DNA from: Flavobacterium sp.
Lineage (GTDB): Bacteria > Bacteroidota > Bacteroidia > Flavobacteriales > Flavobacteriaceae
Length of the DNA stretch: 64,000 nt
Reading direction: 5' to 3'
Assembly (NCBI RefSeq): GCF_028689845.1
Contig: NZ_JAQVCH010000001.1
Coordinates: 124,001-188,000 of the forward strand
Every line of letters begins with the position of its first letter. The stretch's first letter is position 1. This document shows positions 17,553-25,455 of the stretch, one piece after another. A model generated the notes under the pieces. The model worked only from the letters and a program-made list of their open reading frames with translations, did not search any database and was not told where the DNA came from. Position numbers and translations under genes: made by a program.

Positions 17553-18869
17553 TTACAAATCAAACCCTAAATTAACGCCTAATTTGGTTGCGATAATCTT
17601 AGTAATCCGCTGTTTTAATTCTGGAATTTTGATGCTTTCAATAACTTCATTAGAAAACGCATACATCAATAACGCTTTGGCTTCTTTTTTTGGAATACCG
17701 CGTTGCTGCATATAAAACATCGCTGATTCGTCTAGTTGACCAATGGTGCAACCATGTGAACATTTGACATCATCGGCAAAAATTTCTAATTGTGGTTTTG
17801 CATTTAATGTGGCTTTTTCACTCAATAAAATATTGTTGTTTTGTTGAAAAGCATCGGTTTTTTGAGCTTCTTTTTCAACATAAATCTTACCGTTGAAAAC
17901 GCCTGTTGCACTATCATTCAGGATTGTTTTATAATTCTGATGACTTTCGCAATTTGGCGTAGCATGTTGCACTAAAGTGTAATGATCTACGTGTTGTTTA
18001 TCCCCAATAATTGTAATTCCTTTTAAAGTAGAATCAATTCGTTCTCCGAAATGGTAAAAATTCAAATTGTTTCGAGTAATGTTTCCACCAAATGAAAACG
18101 TATGAACGGCCACTCTGCTTTCTTGTTTTTGAGAGATATAAGTATTATCAATCAAATTAGCGGTTTGCACATCATTTTGGATTTTATAATAATCTACAAT
18201 CGCTCTTTTTTGTGCAAATATCTCTGTAACCGAATTAGTTAAAACCGGATTTTCATTCAAACTTTGATGTCTTTCAATAATTTGAACGTGTGCATTTTCG
18301 CCAACAATCACTAAATTTCGAGGCTGAATCATCAGTGCATTTTCAACACCTGTAGAAAAATAAATAATTTCAACCGGTTTGTCTGTTACTTTTCCTTTTG
18401 GAATATTGATGTAAGCCCCTTCGTTAGCAAAAGCGGTATTTAACGAGGTCAAACTCTCCTCTTTACTAGCGATTTTATTGAAATATTGATCAATAATCAT
18501 TTTGTATTTTGGTTTGGTCAATGCCGATGACATCAAACAAACATCTACACCATCATGCGTGGTTGAAGATAGATAAGAAGAAAATTTTCCATCCACAAAA
18601 ATGACTTTATAGGTGTCGATTTCATGCATGAAATATTTTTTTACGTCTTTAAATTCAATAGAATCATCGTGTTTTGGAAAAACCGAATAATCATTTTTCA
18701 AAATTGAATTCAGTGATGTATATTTCCAAGCTTCTTCTTTTTTAGTTGGGAAGCCTTTATTTTCAAAGTTTTTTATAGCCGAAGTACGCACCTCATGTAA
18801 CGAATTATCAACATCGATACTTTCTTCAAACGCCATAAAAGACGAGATTAATTTTTCTTTTAATTCCAT
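17553..18869 (-). CDS. sufD: SufD, Fe-S scaffold subunit
   Basis: 438 residues, the usual SufD length. With SufB and the ATPase SufC it forms the SufBC2D scaffold on which clusters are assembled. Visible are the N-terminal KKEEAWKYTSL motif, the beta-helix core and the C-terminal SufBD signature (CSHGCTIGQLDESAMFYMQQRG). Order and strand (sufA-B-C-D) are standard. The gap to sufC holds a dispersed palindromic element rather than the usual few bases. Confidence 0.96.
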   Translation of the reverse strand: MELKEKLISSFMAFEESIDVDNSLHEVRTSAIKNFENKGFPTKKEEAWKYTSLNSILKNDYSVFPKHDDSIEFKDVKKYFMHEIDTYKVIFVDGKFSSYLSSTTHDGVDVCLMSSALTKPKYKMIIDQYFNKIASKEESLTSLNTAFANEGAYINIPKGKVTDKPVEIIYFSTGVENALMIQPRNLVIVGENAHVQIIERHQSLNENPVLTNSVTEIFAQKRAIVDYYKIQNDVQTANLIDNTYISQKQESRVAVHTFSFGGNITRNNLNFYHFGERIDSTLKGITIIGDKQHVDHYTLVQHATPNCESHQNYKTILNDSATGVFNGKIYVEKEAQKTDAFQQNNNILLSEKATLNAKPQLEIFADDVKCSHGCTIGQLDESAMFYMQQRGIPKKEAKALLMYAFSNEVIESIKIPELKQRITKIIATKLGVNLGFDL

Positions 18870-18880
18870 TTTTTTTTGTT

Positions 18881-18937
18881 TACAGTTTGTAGTCGCAGTT
18901 TACAGTCTGAACACTGAATACTGTGACTGTTTACTGA
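18881..18937. repeat. Intergenic palindromic element between sufD and sufC
   Basis: Imperfect inverted repeat built of CAGT..AGTCGCAGTTTACAGT and ACTGAATACTGTGACTG.., related to the element at 10780-10826. Its end overlaps the sufC stop codon. Confidence 0.5.
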
Positions 18938-19680
18938 ATTTCAGCTTTAATCCAATCATATCCTTTTTCTTCCAATTCGTAAGCTAGTTCTTTTCCACCT
19001 GATTTTACGATTCTACCGTTCATCAAAACATGTACAAAATCTGGAACAATATAATCTAACAAACGTTGGTAATGGGTAATTACTAAAACAGCATTGTTTT
19101 CGTTTCTAAGCTTATTTACACCATTTGCAACTACTTTTAAGGCGTCAATATCCAAACCAGAATCGGTTTCGTCAAGAATAGCAATTTTTGGCTCTAACAT
19201 AGCCATTTGAAAGATTTCATTTCGTTTCTTTTCACCACCTGAAAAACCTTCGTTTAACGAACGTGATAAAAATTTTCTATCAATTTCTAATAATTCTGAT
19301 TTCTCTCGAATTAATTTCAACATTTCGTTCGCAGGCATTTCAGCTTTTCCATTCGCTTTACGTGTTTCATTAATGGCTGTTTTTAAGAAATTCGTAACTG
19401 ATACACCAGGAATTTCTACTGGATATTGAAACGACAAGAAAACCCCTTTATGTGCTCGTTCTTCTGGAGCAAAATCGGCTAAATCTTCGCCTTTCAACTC
19501 TACAGAACCTTTTGTTACTTCAAAAGTTTCATTTCCAGCAATGACAGCAGAAAGCGTACTTTTTCCAGAACCATTTGGTCCCATTATCGCATGCACTTCA
19601 CCTGCTTTAATTTCAAGGTTAATTCCTTTTAATATTTCTTTGTCTTCAATGGACGCGTGTAAATTTTTTATACTTAACAT
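18931..19680 (-). CDS. sufC: SufC, ABC-type ATPase of Fe-S assembly
   Basis: 249 residues. Walker A is GPNGSGKST (about 34-42), the ABC signature is GFSGGEKKRNE and Walker B is AILDETDSGLD, all with the SufC-specific sequence around them. It drives conformational change of SufB/SufD by ATP hydrolysis. A four-helix-bundle gene separates it from sufB. Confidence 0.97.
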   Translation of the reverse strand: MLSIKNLHASIEDKEILKGINLEIKAGEVHAIMGPNGSGKSTLSAVIAGNETFEVTKGSVELKGEDLADFAPEERAHKGVFLSFQYPVEIPGVSVTNFLKTAINETRKANGKAEMPANEMLKLIREKSELLEIDRKFLSRSLNEGFSGGEKKRNEIFQMAMLEPKIAILDETDSGLDIDALKVVANGVNKLRNENNAVLVITHYQRLLDYIVPDFVHVLMNGRIVKSGGKELAYELEEKGYDWIKAEIQ

Positions 19681-19690
19681 TGTTTTTTTG

Positions 19691-19715
19691 GTTTAAAGTT
19701 TAAAGTTTAAAGTTC
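19691..19715. repeat. TTTAAAG direct repeats, sufC side
   Basis: GTTTAAAG is repeated three times in tandem directly upstream of sufC. The same heptamer is clustered on the other side of the four-helix-bundle gene (20121-20199), so that gene is bracketed by related short repeats. Confidence 0.6.
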
Positions 19716-19721
19716 TCATGT

Positions 19722-20111
19722 TTACTGAAACTTAGTTCCTTTAAAATCTTTTTTGTTTAAATATGATATAAAATTGTTTATTTTTCCACTTAAATTTTCA
19801 AAATCAATTTTTAATTGATTGAATTTATCTTCTTTTATATAATTACAATCAAAAACTCTATACAATTGAGATCTAGTTTCACCTGCTGATCCTTTTGCAA
19901 TTGATAGAAACTGTCTGAATTCTAAATTTCCATTCCTTTCAAATCCTTCTGCAATATTATCCATTATAGAACCTGATGACGCTTTTATTTGATCTTTAAA
20001 TCTAAAGTCTGTTTTTAACTCTGTTTCTACACAAATTAGATGAATTTCTTTTGCCAACCTTCGTGCTTCTTGCCAAATTTCTAAGTCTTCAAATTTAGTT
20101 ATTGTTGCCAT
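19722..20111 (-). CDS. Four-helix-bundle protein (23S rRNA IVS-protein family)
   Basis: 129 residues. FEDLEIWQEARRLAKEIH, the SSGSIMDNIAEGFERNGN signature and FLSIAKGSAGETRSQLY are diagnostic of the four-helix-bundle/S23 family (TIGR02436). Homologs occur inside 23S rRNA intervening sequences, in mobile contexts and as orphan genes; the molecular function is uncertain. Here it sits in the middle of the suf operon, between sufB and sufC in the same orientation, with TTTAAAG repeats on both sides, which suggests it was inserted as a cassette. Confidence 0.9.
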   Translation of the reverse strand: MATITKFEDLEIWQEARRLAKEIHLICVETELKTDFRFKDQIKASSGSIMDNIAEGFERNGNLEFRQFLSIAKGSAGETRSQLYRVFDCNYIKEDKFNQLKIDFENLSGKINNFISYLNKKDFKGTKFQ

Positions 20112-20120
20112 TGCTATTTA

Positions 20121-20199
20121 GTTTAAAAGTTTAAAGTTTTCTTTGTTTAAAGTTTCTTACTGTTTCTTGCCATCAAACTTTAAACCTTAATCTTTAAAC
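20121..20199. repeat. TTTAAAG repeats between sufB and the four-helix-bundle gene
   Basis: At least three TTTAAAG copies (20121-20155) followed by inverted copies AAACTTTAAAC and TCTTTAAAC (20174-20199), able to form weak hairpins. It mirrors the repeats at 19691-19715. Confidence 0.55.
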
Positions 20200-20205
20200 A
20201 AATAT

Positions 20206-21654
20206 TTAACCAACAGAACCCTCTAGCGAAATTTCCAATAATTTTTGTGCTTCTACCGCAAATTCCATAGGCAATTTATTCAATACTTCTTTTCCAAAAC
20301 CGTTCACGATTAACGCGATGGCTTTTTCGGTTGGAATTCCTCTTTGGTTGCAATAAAAAACTTGATCTTCTCCAATTTTTGAGGTCGTAGCTTCATGCTC
20401 TATTTTGGCGGATGTGTTTTTACTTTCGATATAAGGAAAAGTGTGTGCACCACAATTGTTTCCCATTAACAGCGAATCGCATTGCGAAAAGTTACGAGCA
20501 TTATCGGCGTTGGCACTGATTCGAACTAAGCCACGGTAACTGTTTTGTGATTTTCCAGCTGAAATTCCTTTAGAAATAATGGTTGATTTGGTGTTTTTTC
20601 CTAAATGAATCATTTTTGTTCCCGTATCGGCTTGTTGGAAATTATTGGTTACAGCAATCGAATAAAATTCGCCAACAGAATTATCGCCTTTCAAAATACA
20701 AGAAGGATATTTCCACGTAATGGCAGAACCGGTTTCGACTTGCGTCCAAGAAATTTTTGCGTTTTTCTCACAAATTCCTCTTTTAGTTACGAAATTATAA
20801 ACACCACCTTTCCCTTCTTTGTTTCCTGGAAACCAGTTTTGAACGGTTGAATATTTAATTTCAGCACCATCCAAAGCAATTAATTCTACCACAGCGGCAT
20901 GCAATTGATTTTCATCACGACTTGGAGCGGTACAGCCTTCTAAATAAGAAACATAACTGCCTTCGTCTGCAATTAAAAGCGTACGCTCAAATTGCCCTGT
21001 TCCAGCTTGATTAATTCGGAAATAAGTTGATAATTCCATCGGACATCGAACGCCTTTTGGGATATAGCAAAAACTTCCATCAGAAAAAACAGCCGAATTT
21101 AGAGCGGCATAAAAATTATCTTTTTGCGGCACAACCGTTCCTAAATATTTTCTAACGAGCTCTGGATGTTCTTTAATGGCTTCGGAAATCGGACAAAAAA
21201 TAATGCCTCTTTCCGCTAATGTTTTTTTGAAGGTTGTGGCTACAGAAACCGAATCGACCACAATATCCATGGCGACATTGTTCATTTTCTTTTGCTCATC
21301 AACAGAAATTCCGAGTTTTTTGTACATCGCCAATAATTCTGGATCAACATCGTCTAAGGTTTTATTTGGGTCTGTTTTTTTAGGAGCTGAGAAATAGGAA
21401 ATTGCTTGAAAATCTGGTTTTTCATACTGAACGTTTGCCCATTCTGGCTCTATCATTTCTTGCCAAGCACGAAATGCCTCTAAACGCCAATTGGTCATCC
21501 ATTCTGGTTCTTCTTTTTTCAAAGAAATCGCTCGAACGATGTCTTCATTTAGCCCATTCGGAAAAGTTTCAGCATCTAATTCCGTATAAAAACCGTATTC
21601 GTATTCTTTGTTTTCGAGTTCGACTTTTAAGTCGTCTTCTGTATATTTTGCCAT
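20206..21654 (-). CDS. sufB: SufB, Fe-S scaffold subunit
   Basis: 482 residues, full length. SufB is the main scaffold and the acceptor of sulfur from SufE. It has the N-terminal [16 protein letters not shown] region, [27 protein letters not shown] and the C-terminal [20 protein letters not shown] region carrying the cluster-assembly residues. It lies 12 nt downstream of sufA, clearly cotranscribed. Confidence 0.97.
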   Translation of the reverse strand: MAKYTEDDLKVELENKEYEYGFYTELDAETFPNGLNEDIVRAISLKKEEPEWMTNWRLEAFRAWQEMIEPEWANVQYEKPDFQAISYFSAPKKTDPNKTLDDVDPELLAMYKKLGISVDEQKKMNNVAMDIVVDSVSVATTFKKTLAERGIIFCPISEAIKEHPELVRKYLGTVVPQKDNFYAALNSAVFSDGSFCYIPKGVRCPMELSTYFRINQAGTGQFERTLLIADEGSYVSYLEGCTAPSRDENQLHAAVVELIALDGAEIKYSTVQNWFPGNKEGKGGVYNFVTKRGICEKNAKISWTQVETGSAITWKYPSCILKGDNSVGEFYSIAVTNNFQQADTGTKMIHLGKNTKSTIISKGISAGKSQNSYRGLVRISANADNARNFSQCDSLLMGNNCGAHTFPYIESKNTSAKIEHEATTSKIGEDQVFYCNQRGIPTEKAIALIVNGFGKEVLNKLPMEFAVEAQKLLEISLEGSVG

Positions 21655-21666
21655 ACTATTTAATTT

Positions 21667-21996
21667 TTACAGTGAAAACGATTCACCACAACCACACGTT
21701 CTATTCGCATTTGGATTATTAAACACAAATCCTTTTCCGTTCAATCCGCCTGAAAACTCTAAAATTGTTCCTGCTAAATACAAAAACGATTTTTTTTCTA
21801 CTGCTATTTTCACATGATTATCTTCAAAAACTTTATCGTTTTCACCAAGTTCTTTATCAAACCGTAGTTCATAGGACAAACCGGAACAACCTCCGCTTTT
21901 CACGCCCACACGCACGTAATCTTGAGCGGCATCAAAACCATCTTCTTGCATCATTGCAACGATTTTTTTGCTTGCGTTATCAGATACTTTTATCAT
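21667..21996 (-). CDS. sufA: SufA-type A-type Fe-S carrier
   Basis: 109 residues of the HesB/IscA/ErpA family, with the three cluster-binding cysteines at Cys37 (SGGCSGL), Cys101 and Cys103 (TCGCGESF). It carries assembled clusters to targets. First gene of the sufABCD operon; SufA is chosen over IscA or ErpA from context. Confidence 0.93.
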   Translation of the reverse strand: MIKVSDNASKKIVAMMQEDGFDAAQDYVRVGVKSGGCSGLSYELRFDKELGENDKVFEDNHVKIAVEKKSFLYLAGTILEFSGGLNGKGFVFNNPNANRTCGCGESFSL

Positions 21997-22101
21997 AAAC
22001 TTACTAATTACTATTTATTTAAATCAGACAATAAATTTTTAAACACTTGATTATCATCGCGTTTTGAAAAAAGCTTATTTTGATTTTGTCTAAATTAACT
22101 G

Positions 22102-22131
22102 CAAAGTTAGCACATAAATCGTGTTTTCCAA
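22102..22131 (-). promoter_or_regulatory. sufABCD promoter
   Basis: On the minus strand TTG (22131-22129), a 19-bp spacer and TAACTTTG (22109-22102) match the Bacteroidota housekeeping consensus TTG-N19-TAnnTTTG exactly. The leader to the sufA ATG is about 100 nt, long enough for regulation; no known operator was recognised. Confidence 0.7.
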
Positions 22132-22181
22132 TGGTTACTAACATTTTTATAACTTATATAAGCATTGCTGTTTTCAATATC

Positions 22182-22214
22182 AAAAAAAATCCTCTTCAAA
22201 ACGATGAAAGAGGA
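22182..22214 (-). terminator. Intrinsic terminator
   Basis: Read on the minus strand: stem TCCTCTT/AAGAGGA (22208-22214 with 22190-22196), 11-nt loop, then eight T. It lies about 265 nt beyond the last annotated gene of the five-gene operon and only about 20 nt after the 30-codon open frame at 22234-22326. Confidence 0.75.
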
Positions 22215-22233
22215 CTTTAAAAACGAAACTAAA

Positions 22234-22326
22234 TTATATTTCCTGTGAATTTATAGAATTGAATTTAGAAACAATAATTCTGATTATTACTAAATATATT
22301 CCTAAAGCTATTGTTTTTAACTGGTT
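22234..22326 (-). pseudogene. Possible remnant of a small membrane protein
   Basis: A 30-codon open frame with no ATG, GTG or TTG start encodes a hydrophobic helix followed by a polar tail (LKTIALGIYLVIIRIIVSK, then FNSINSQEI), and ends about 20 nt before an intrinsic terminator. The composition and the adjacent terminator suggest the 3' end of a small gene whose start was lost. A degenerate palindromic element (22336-22402) lies exactly where the start should be. Chance cannot be excluded for so short a frame. Confidence 0.3.
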
Positions 22327-22335
22327 TTATAATTG

Positions 22336-22402
22336 ACTTAGATGGTTTTTTGTTTTTTTAAATAATATGATACTTTTTTTTAACCCTATATGCCATAGAA
22401 GT
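22336..22402. repeat. Degenerate copy of the suf palindromic repeat
   Basis: ACTTAGATGGTT (22336-22347), a T-rich loop, TTTTTTTTAACC, then a degraded right arm (CTATATGCCATAGAAGT). The arrangement matches the hairpin of the array at 11174-11722. This part of the 22.0-22.47 kb gap holds nothing else recognisable. Confidence 0.5.
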
Positions 22403-22477
22403 TCACTAATACTGATTGGAAATGTTATTTAATGTTTCCGTTTTTTTGGTTCTCTCCTATTATTGGCATGAAGCCGA

Positions 22478-22969
22478 TTAATTTATTTTTAAGTATAACC
22501 TTAGTGAACTAATTGTTCCTTTTATCCCTATTGGTTTTGCATCTAAAGTGATTTCATAGCTTCCTGAAGGAATTTCGGAAACGTTATCATCTCCATTTAT
22601 TTGCAAATTTGACAGCATCGAAATAAAATCAAATGTTTCAACTGGCATTAACATATCGCCAGGAAAAAAAGGGATTGGTGCTCTTTTTATGTTTCCAATA
22701 ATTTTACCATCTCTTTTAATAGTGGTCGAAAACACAAACTGAACGACTTCTTTTTTTTCTGTATTTAATGGAATATCGATTCCTGTGAAAACAAAATGAA
22801 TGGGATAATTATTTTCGCGAAAAGCTGCATATAAATTTACTGCTTTATTGCCTTTTATCTCTAATTCTACTTTTGATTTCTCTTTACATTTTAAATCACC
22901 TTGCACTAATTGAGCTTGCGTTTTAATGGCAAATAATACCATTGCGATAATTATAATTTTTTTTGACAT
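22478..22969 (-). CDS. Secreted protein of unknown function, operon gene 5
   Basis: 163 residues with a clear signal peptide (MSKKIIIIAMVLFAIKTQAQ). The mature part appears all-beta (KVELEIKGNKAVNLYAAF, SGSYEITLDAKPIGIKG). No family recognised. It follows the previous gene by 4 nt and is the last intact gene of the five-gene envelope operon. Confidence 0.7.
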   Translation of the reverse strand: MSKKIIIIAMVLFAIKTQAQLVQGDLKCKEKSKVELEIKGNKAVNLYAAFRENNYPIHFVFTGIDIPLNTEKKEVVQFVFSTTIKRDGKIIGNIKRAPIPFFPGDMLMPVETFDFISMLSNLQINGDDNVSEIPSGSYEITLDAKPIGIKGTISSLRLYLKIN

Positions 22970-22973
22970 GATT

Positions 22974-23369
22974 TTATGGATTTACTGCGGTTTCAAAATT
23001 CTCTTCAAATACTTTGGTTGGACGTTTATCTTTAAAAACATAAGTGGCTTTGATATATCCTAAATAACGATTGGTTTGACGGTAAAATGTATAGCTAATT
23101 TCAAATTTTTTCACTGCGAAATTATCTGAAGTTTCCACCGTCATTTGGTATTTGGTTCTTCCGTCACCATTATAAACTTGAGGTGCCGTTTTATTAAAAA
23201 CATACAACGGTTTAATATCATAACCCACTTTCATGAAAATGGTGGTTTTGGCTTGATATTCTACTTCAAATTTTGGCATGTTGGAGGTAGGGTTTTTATT
23301 CCAAAACTTAAGTTGGGCATTGGATTGAATACCAAACATTAGTACTAAAAAAAGAATTAAAATTCGCAT
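22974..23369 (-). CDS. Secreted protein of unknown function, operon gene 4
   Basis: 131 residues with a signal peptide (MRILILFLVLMFGIQSNAQ). A small beta-rich domain follows, with PKFEVEYQAKTTIFMKVGYD and a C-terminal YLGYIKATYVFKDK. No family recognised. One nucleotide separates it from the upstream lipoprotein gene. Confidence 0.7.
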   Translation of the reverse strand: MRILILFLVLMFGIQSNAQLKFWNKNPTSNMPKFEVEYQAKTTIFMKVGYDIKPLYVFNKTAPQVYNGDGRTKYQMTVETSDNFAVKKFEISYTFYRQTNRYLGYIKATYVFKDKRPTKVFEENFETAVNP

Positions 23370-23370
23370 G

Positions 23371-24102
23371 TTATTGTAACTTTTGAGTAATAATTAATTT
23401 AGCGGTTTCAATCGCCTTTTTATCGTTATCTACGATATTATCAGATAAATCTGCTTGAATGGTAAACGAAAGACCTTTATAGAAAACTTTTAAATCTCTA
23501 GTGGAGACACCCATAATTCCGCTATTTACAAAAACCGAATAATCGCCAAGATTGGGAACTTCTTCTACTTTAAATTTAGAAATAGAACCTTTTGCAATGC
23601 TATTGGCTTGATCGGTTTGTTCTTTAGAAGCTTTTCCTTCTGCAATAAGTTGGTTCATTTTATCGTCCATTGCAGCTTGAGCATTTTTTAATTCTTCCGC
23701 AGTTGGGTTGTGATAATCGTGTTTAAATTGTTCTAGCGTCGTGTTTTTGACCCAACTCAATTCGATAAGATTCTTTAGCGGAATATCCATAAAATTACCT
23801 TTAGAAATCTCAAACTTTTTTGTTCGATCGGATTTCCATTCGTATTTTACACTTTCCATGACAATGGTAGAATGTTCTTTTTCAGCTTCATTGGCAGGCA
23901 AACCAGAAACTTGTGCAGCCATTTCGAGCGTCAACAATTCATCTATATTATCTTTAAAATCTTCGGCTTTCAATCCCGCTTCTCTAGATAAATCAAGAGC
24001 TTCTTTTTCTAAACTGTTCAAGGGTAGATTTTCTTTTTTATCGCCTGTGCACGTAAAGGCAAAGAGAAACATACTTACAAGTGCTATTATTGTGGTTTTC
24101 AT
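23371..24102 (-). CDS. Lipoprotein of unknown function, operon gene 3
   Basis: 243 residues. The signal peptide ends in a lipobox (FAFTC) followed by TGDKKE, so it is a lipoprotein. The mature part is largely helical and charged (SLEKEALDLSREAGLKAEDF; NAQAAMDDKMNQLIAEGKASKEQTDQ), then a beta-rich end. No family recognised. Spaced 3 nt and 1 nt from its neighbours. Confidence 0.7.
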   Translation of the reverse strand: MKTTIIALVSMFLFAFTCTGDKKENLPLNSLEKEALDLSREAGLKAEDFKDNIDELLTLEMAAQVSGLPANEAEKEHSTIVMESVKYEWKSDRTKKFEISKGNFMDIPLKNLIELSWVKNTTLEQFKHDYHNPTAEELKNAQAAMDDKMNQLIAEGKASKEQTDQANSIAKGSISKFKVEEVPNLGDYSVFVNSGIMGVSTRDLKVFYKGLSFTIQADLSDNIVDNDKKAIETAKLIITQKLQ

Positions 24103-24105
24103 GAT

Positions 24106-25452
24106 TTAATTTACTTCAACTTTAAACAATGCTCTCGAGTTTTTGAAATCTAAATCAAGAATAGAGTCGGTGTTTTCTCCATTTTTATAATCTTTTCCAA
24201 CCCAAATTTTGTTGTTTCTGTCCAAACCAATCGTGTTTAGATTGAATGTTTCAGTATATTTTACATAATCTCTGTTGGGCCCATAAATTTTTCCTTTAAT
24301 GTGATGCCAAAGTCGCACTTCAAAACGTACGTTCGGGTTATTCCAATCTGCCGTACTTATTTGAAATTCTCTTTGATAATTAGGTTGATTAGGAAAAGAA
24401 TAGGTGCCAAAAATATTCCCTGGAAACGGATTGTTTTCAGTTGTATTGAAGAAATATTGATTTTTATTTCCAAAGCTTTTTAGCAATGTAGAACCGGAAT
24501 TGGTTACTTTATACACTTCAATTCCAACAAAACCATATAATTCTTCTAATCTTGTTGTAAAATTATTTCCTCTAATAATTTTAAGTAATGAGACTTTAAC
24601 CGTTCTATTGGAATTGGCATTATAATTTGTTCTCAAGCCTTGTTTTATAGATCTCACATTGTTATCTTCATCTTTATTTGTATTGCTTTGATTTTCAGCT
24701 GTTGGACTTTGCGTTGAAGAAGCAGAAGTTGAAGAAGATGGTTTTTTAGACAATTCTTTATTGTTTTTAATATATTTTGTTCCGTCCCAATTTCCTTCAG
24801 TCATATTTGAGTTCCAACCCCATTTGCCTTTAAATGTATTTCCTTCAAAATAGAATTCGATATAACCGGTTTTATTGATATTCTGATTTAGAAAAGTTCC
24901 TTTCAATAATCGAGTTGACGGATTATAAATAGCGGTTACGGTTCCAATACCTTTGTATCTTCCAGTAACATTTTTTCCAACCTGAACCAAGTGCATGTTG
25001 CCATCTGTGGTATTCCATGTTCCAGACCACACGTTAGTTTCGTTTTTTATAGCAACTGAACTTCCTGTTTTTCCCGTAATATTCCATTGATTTGCAGCAT
25101 TGGTATCATTTTTATTATCCGAATTATATCCCCAAAAACCATTCATAGTAGAGATAGGTTTGTTGGCCGTTAAAGCGAAAGGCAAAATGAAAATATATTT
25201 TCCTTCAGAAGAACCGTTATAAAAAGCACCTTTAATTTCCTTCTCAAAATTGGCATAATAACCCGAAATCGTTCCACTTTCTTTATAGTCACCATAAATA
25301 AGTGAGCCGTTTGGAAATTCCTTATCATACTCGGTGGTCATTGAAATGTTTCCAAATGTGCTGCTGTACTTTCCATCAACAAGTGATTGTGCAGTGGTTT
25401 GTAATCCTACAAAAAGGATTAGTGTTGCTAAAATTGTTTTTAAATTTTTCAT
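24106..25452 (-). CDS. Secreted two-domain protein of unknown function, operon gene 2
   Basis: 448 residues with a signal peptide (about 1-22). The N-terminal half (about 23-230) is made of Gly/aromatic beta segments reminiscent of MORN-like repeats (GKYIFILPF, GTWNTTDGNMHL, GKWGWNSNMTEGNWDGTKY). A Ser/Thr/Asn-rich linker (about 236-268) leads to a second beta domain. No family recognised. Lies 3 nt from both neighbours. Confidence 0.7.
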   Translation of the reverse strand: MKNLKTILATLILFVGLQTTAQSLVDGKYSSTFGNISMTTEYDKEFPNGSLIYGDYKESGTISGYYANFEKEIKGAFYNGSSEGKYIFILPFALTANKPISTMNGFWGYNSDNKNDTNAANQWNITGKTGSSVAIKNETNVWSGTWNTTDGNMHLVQVGKNVTGRYKGIGTVTAIYNPSTRLLKGTFLNQNINKTGYIEFYFEGNTFKGKWGWNSNMTEGNWDGTKYIKNNKELSKKPSSSTSASSTQSPTAENQSNTNKDEDNNVRSIKQGLRTNYNANSNRTVKVSLLKIIRGNNFTTRLEELYGFVGIEVYKVTNSGSTLLKSFGNKNQYFFNTTENNPFPGNIFGTYSFPNQPNYQREFQISTADWNNPNVRFEVRLWHHIKGKIYGPNRDYVKYTETFNLNTIGLDRNNKIWVGKDYKNGENTDSILDLDFKNSRALFKVEVN

Positions 25453-25455
25453 ATG

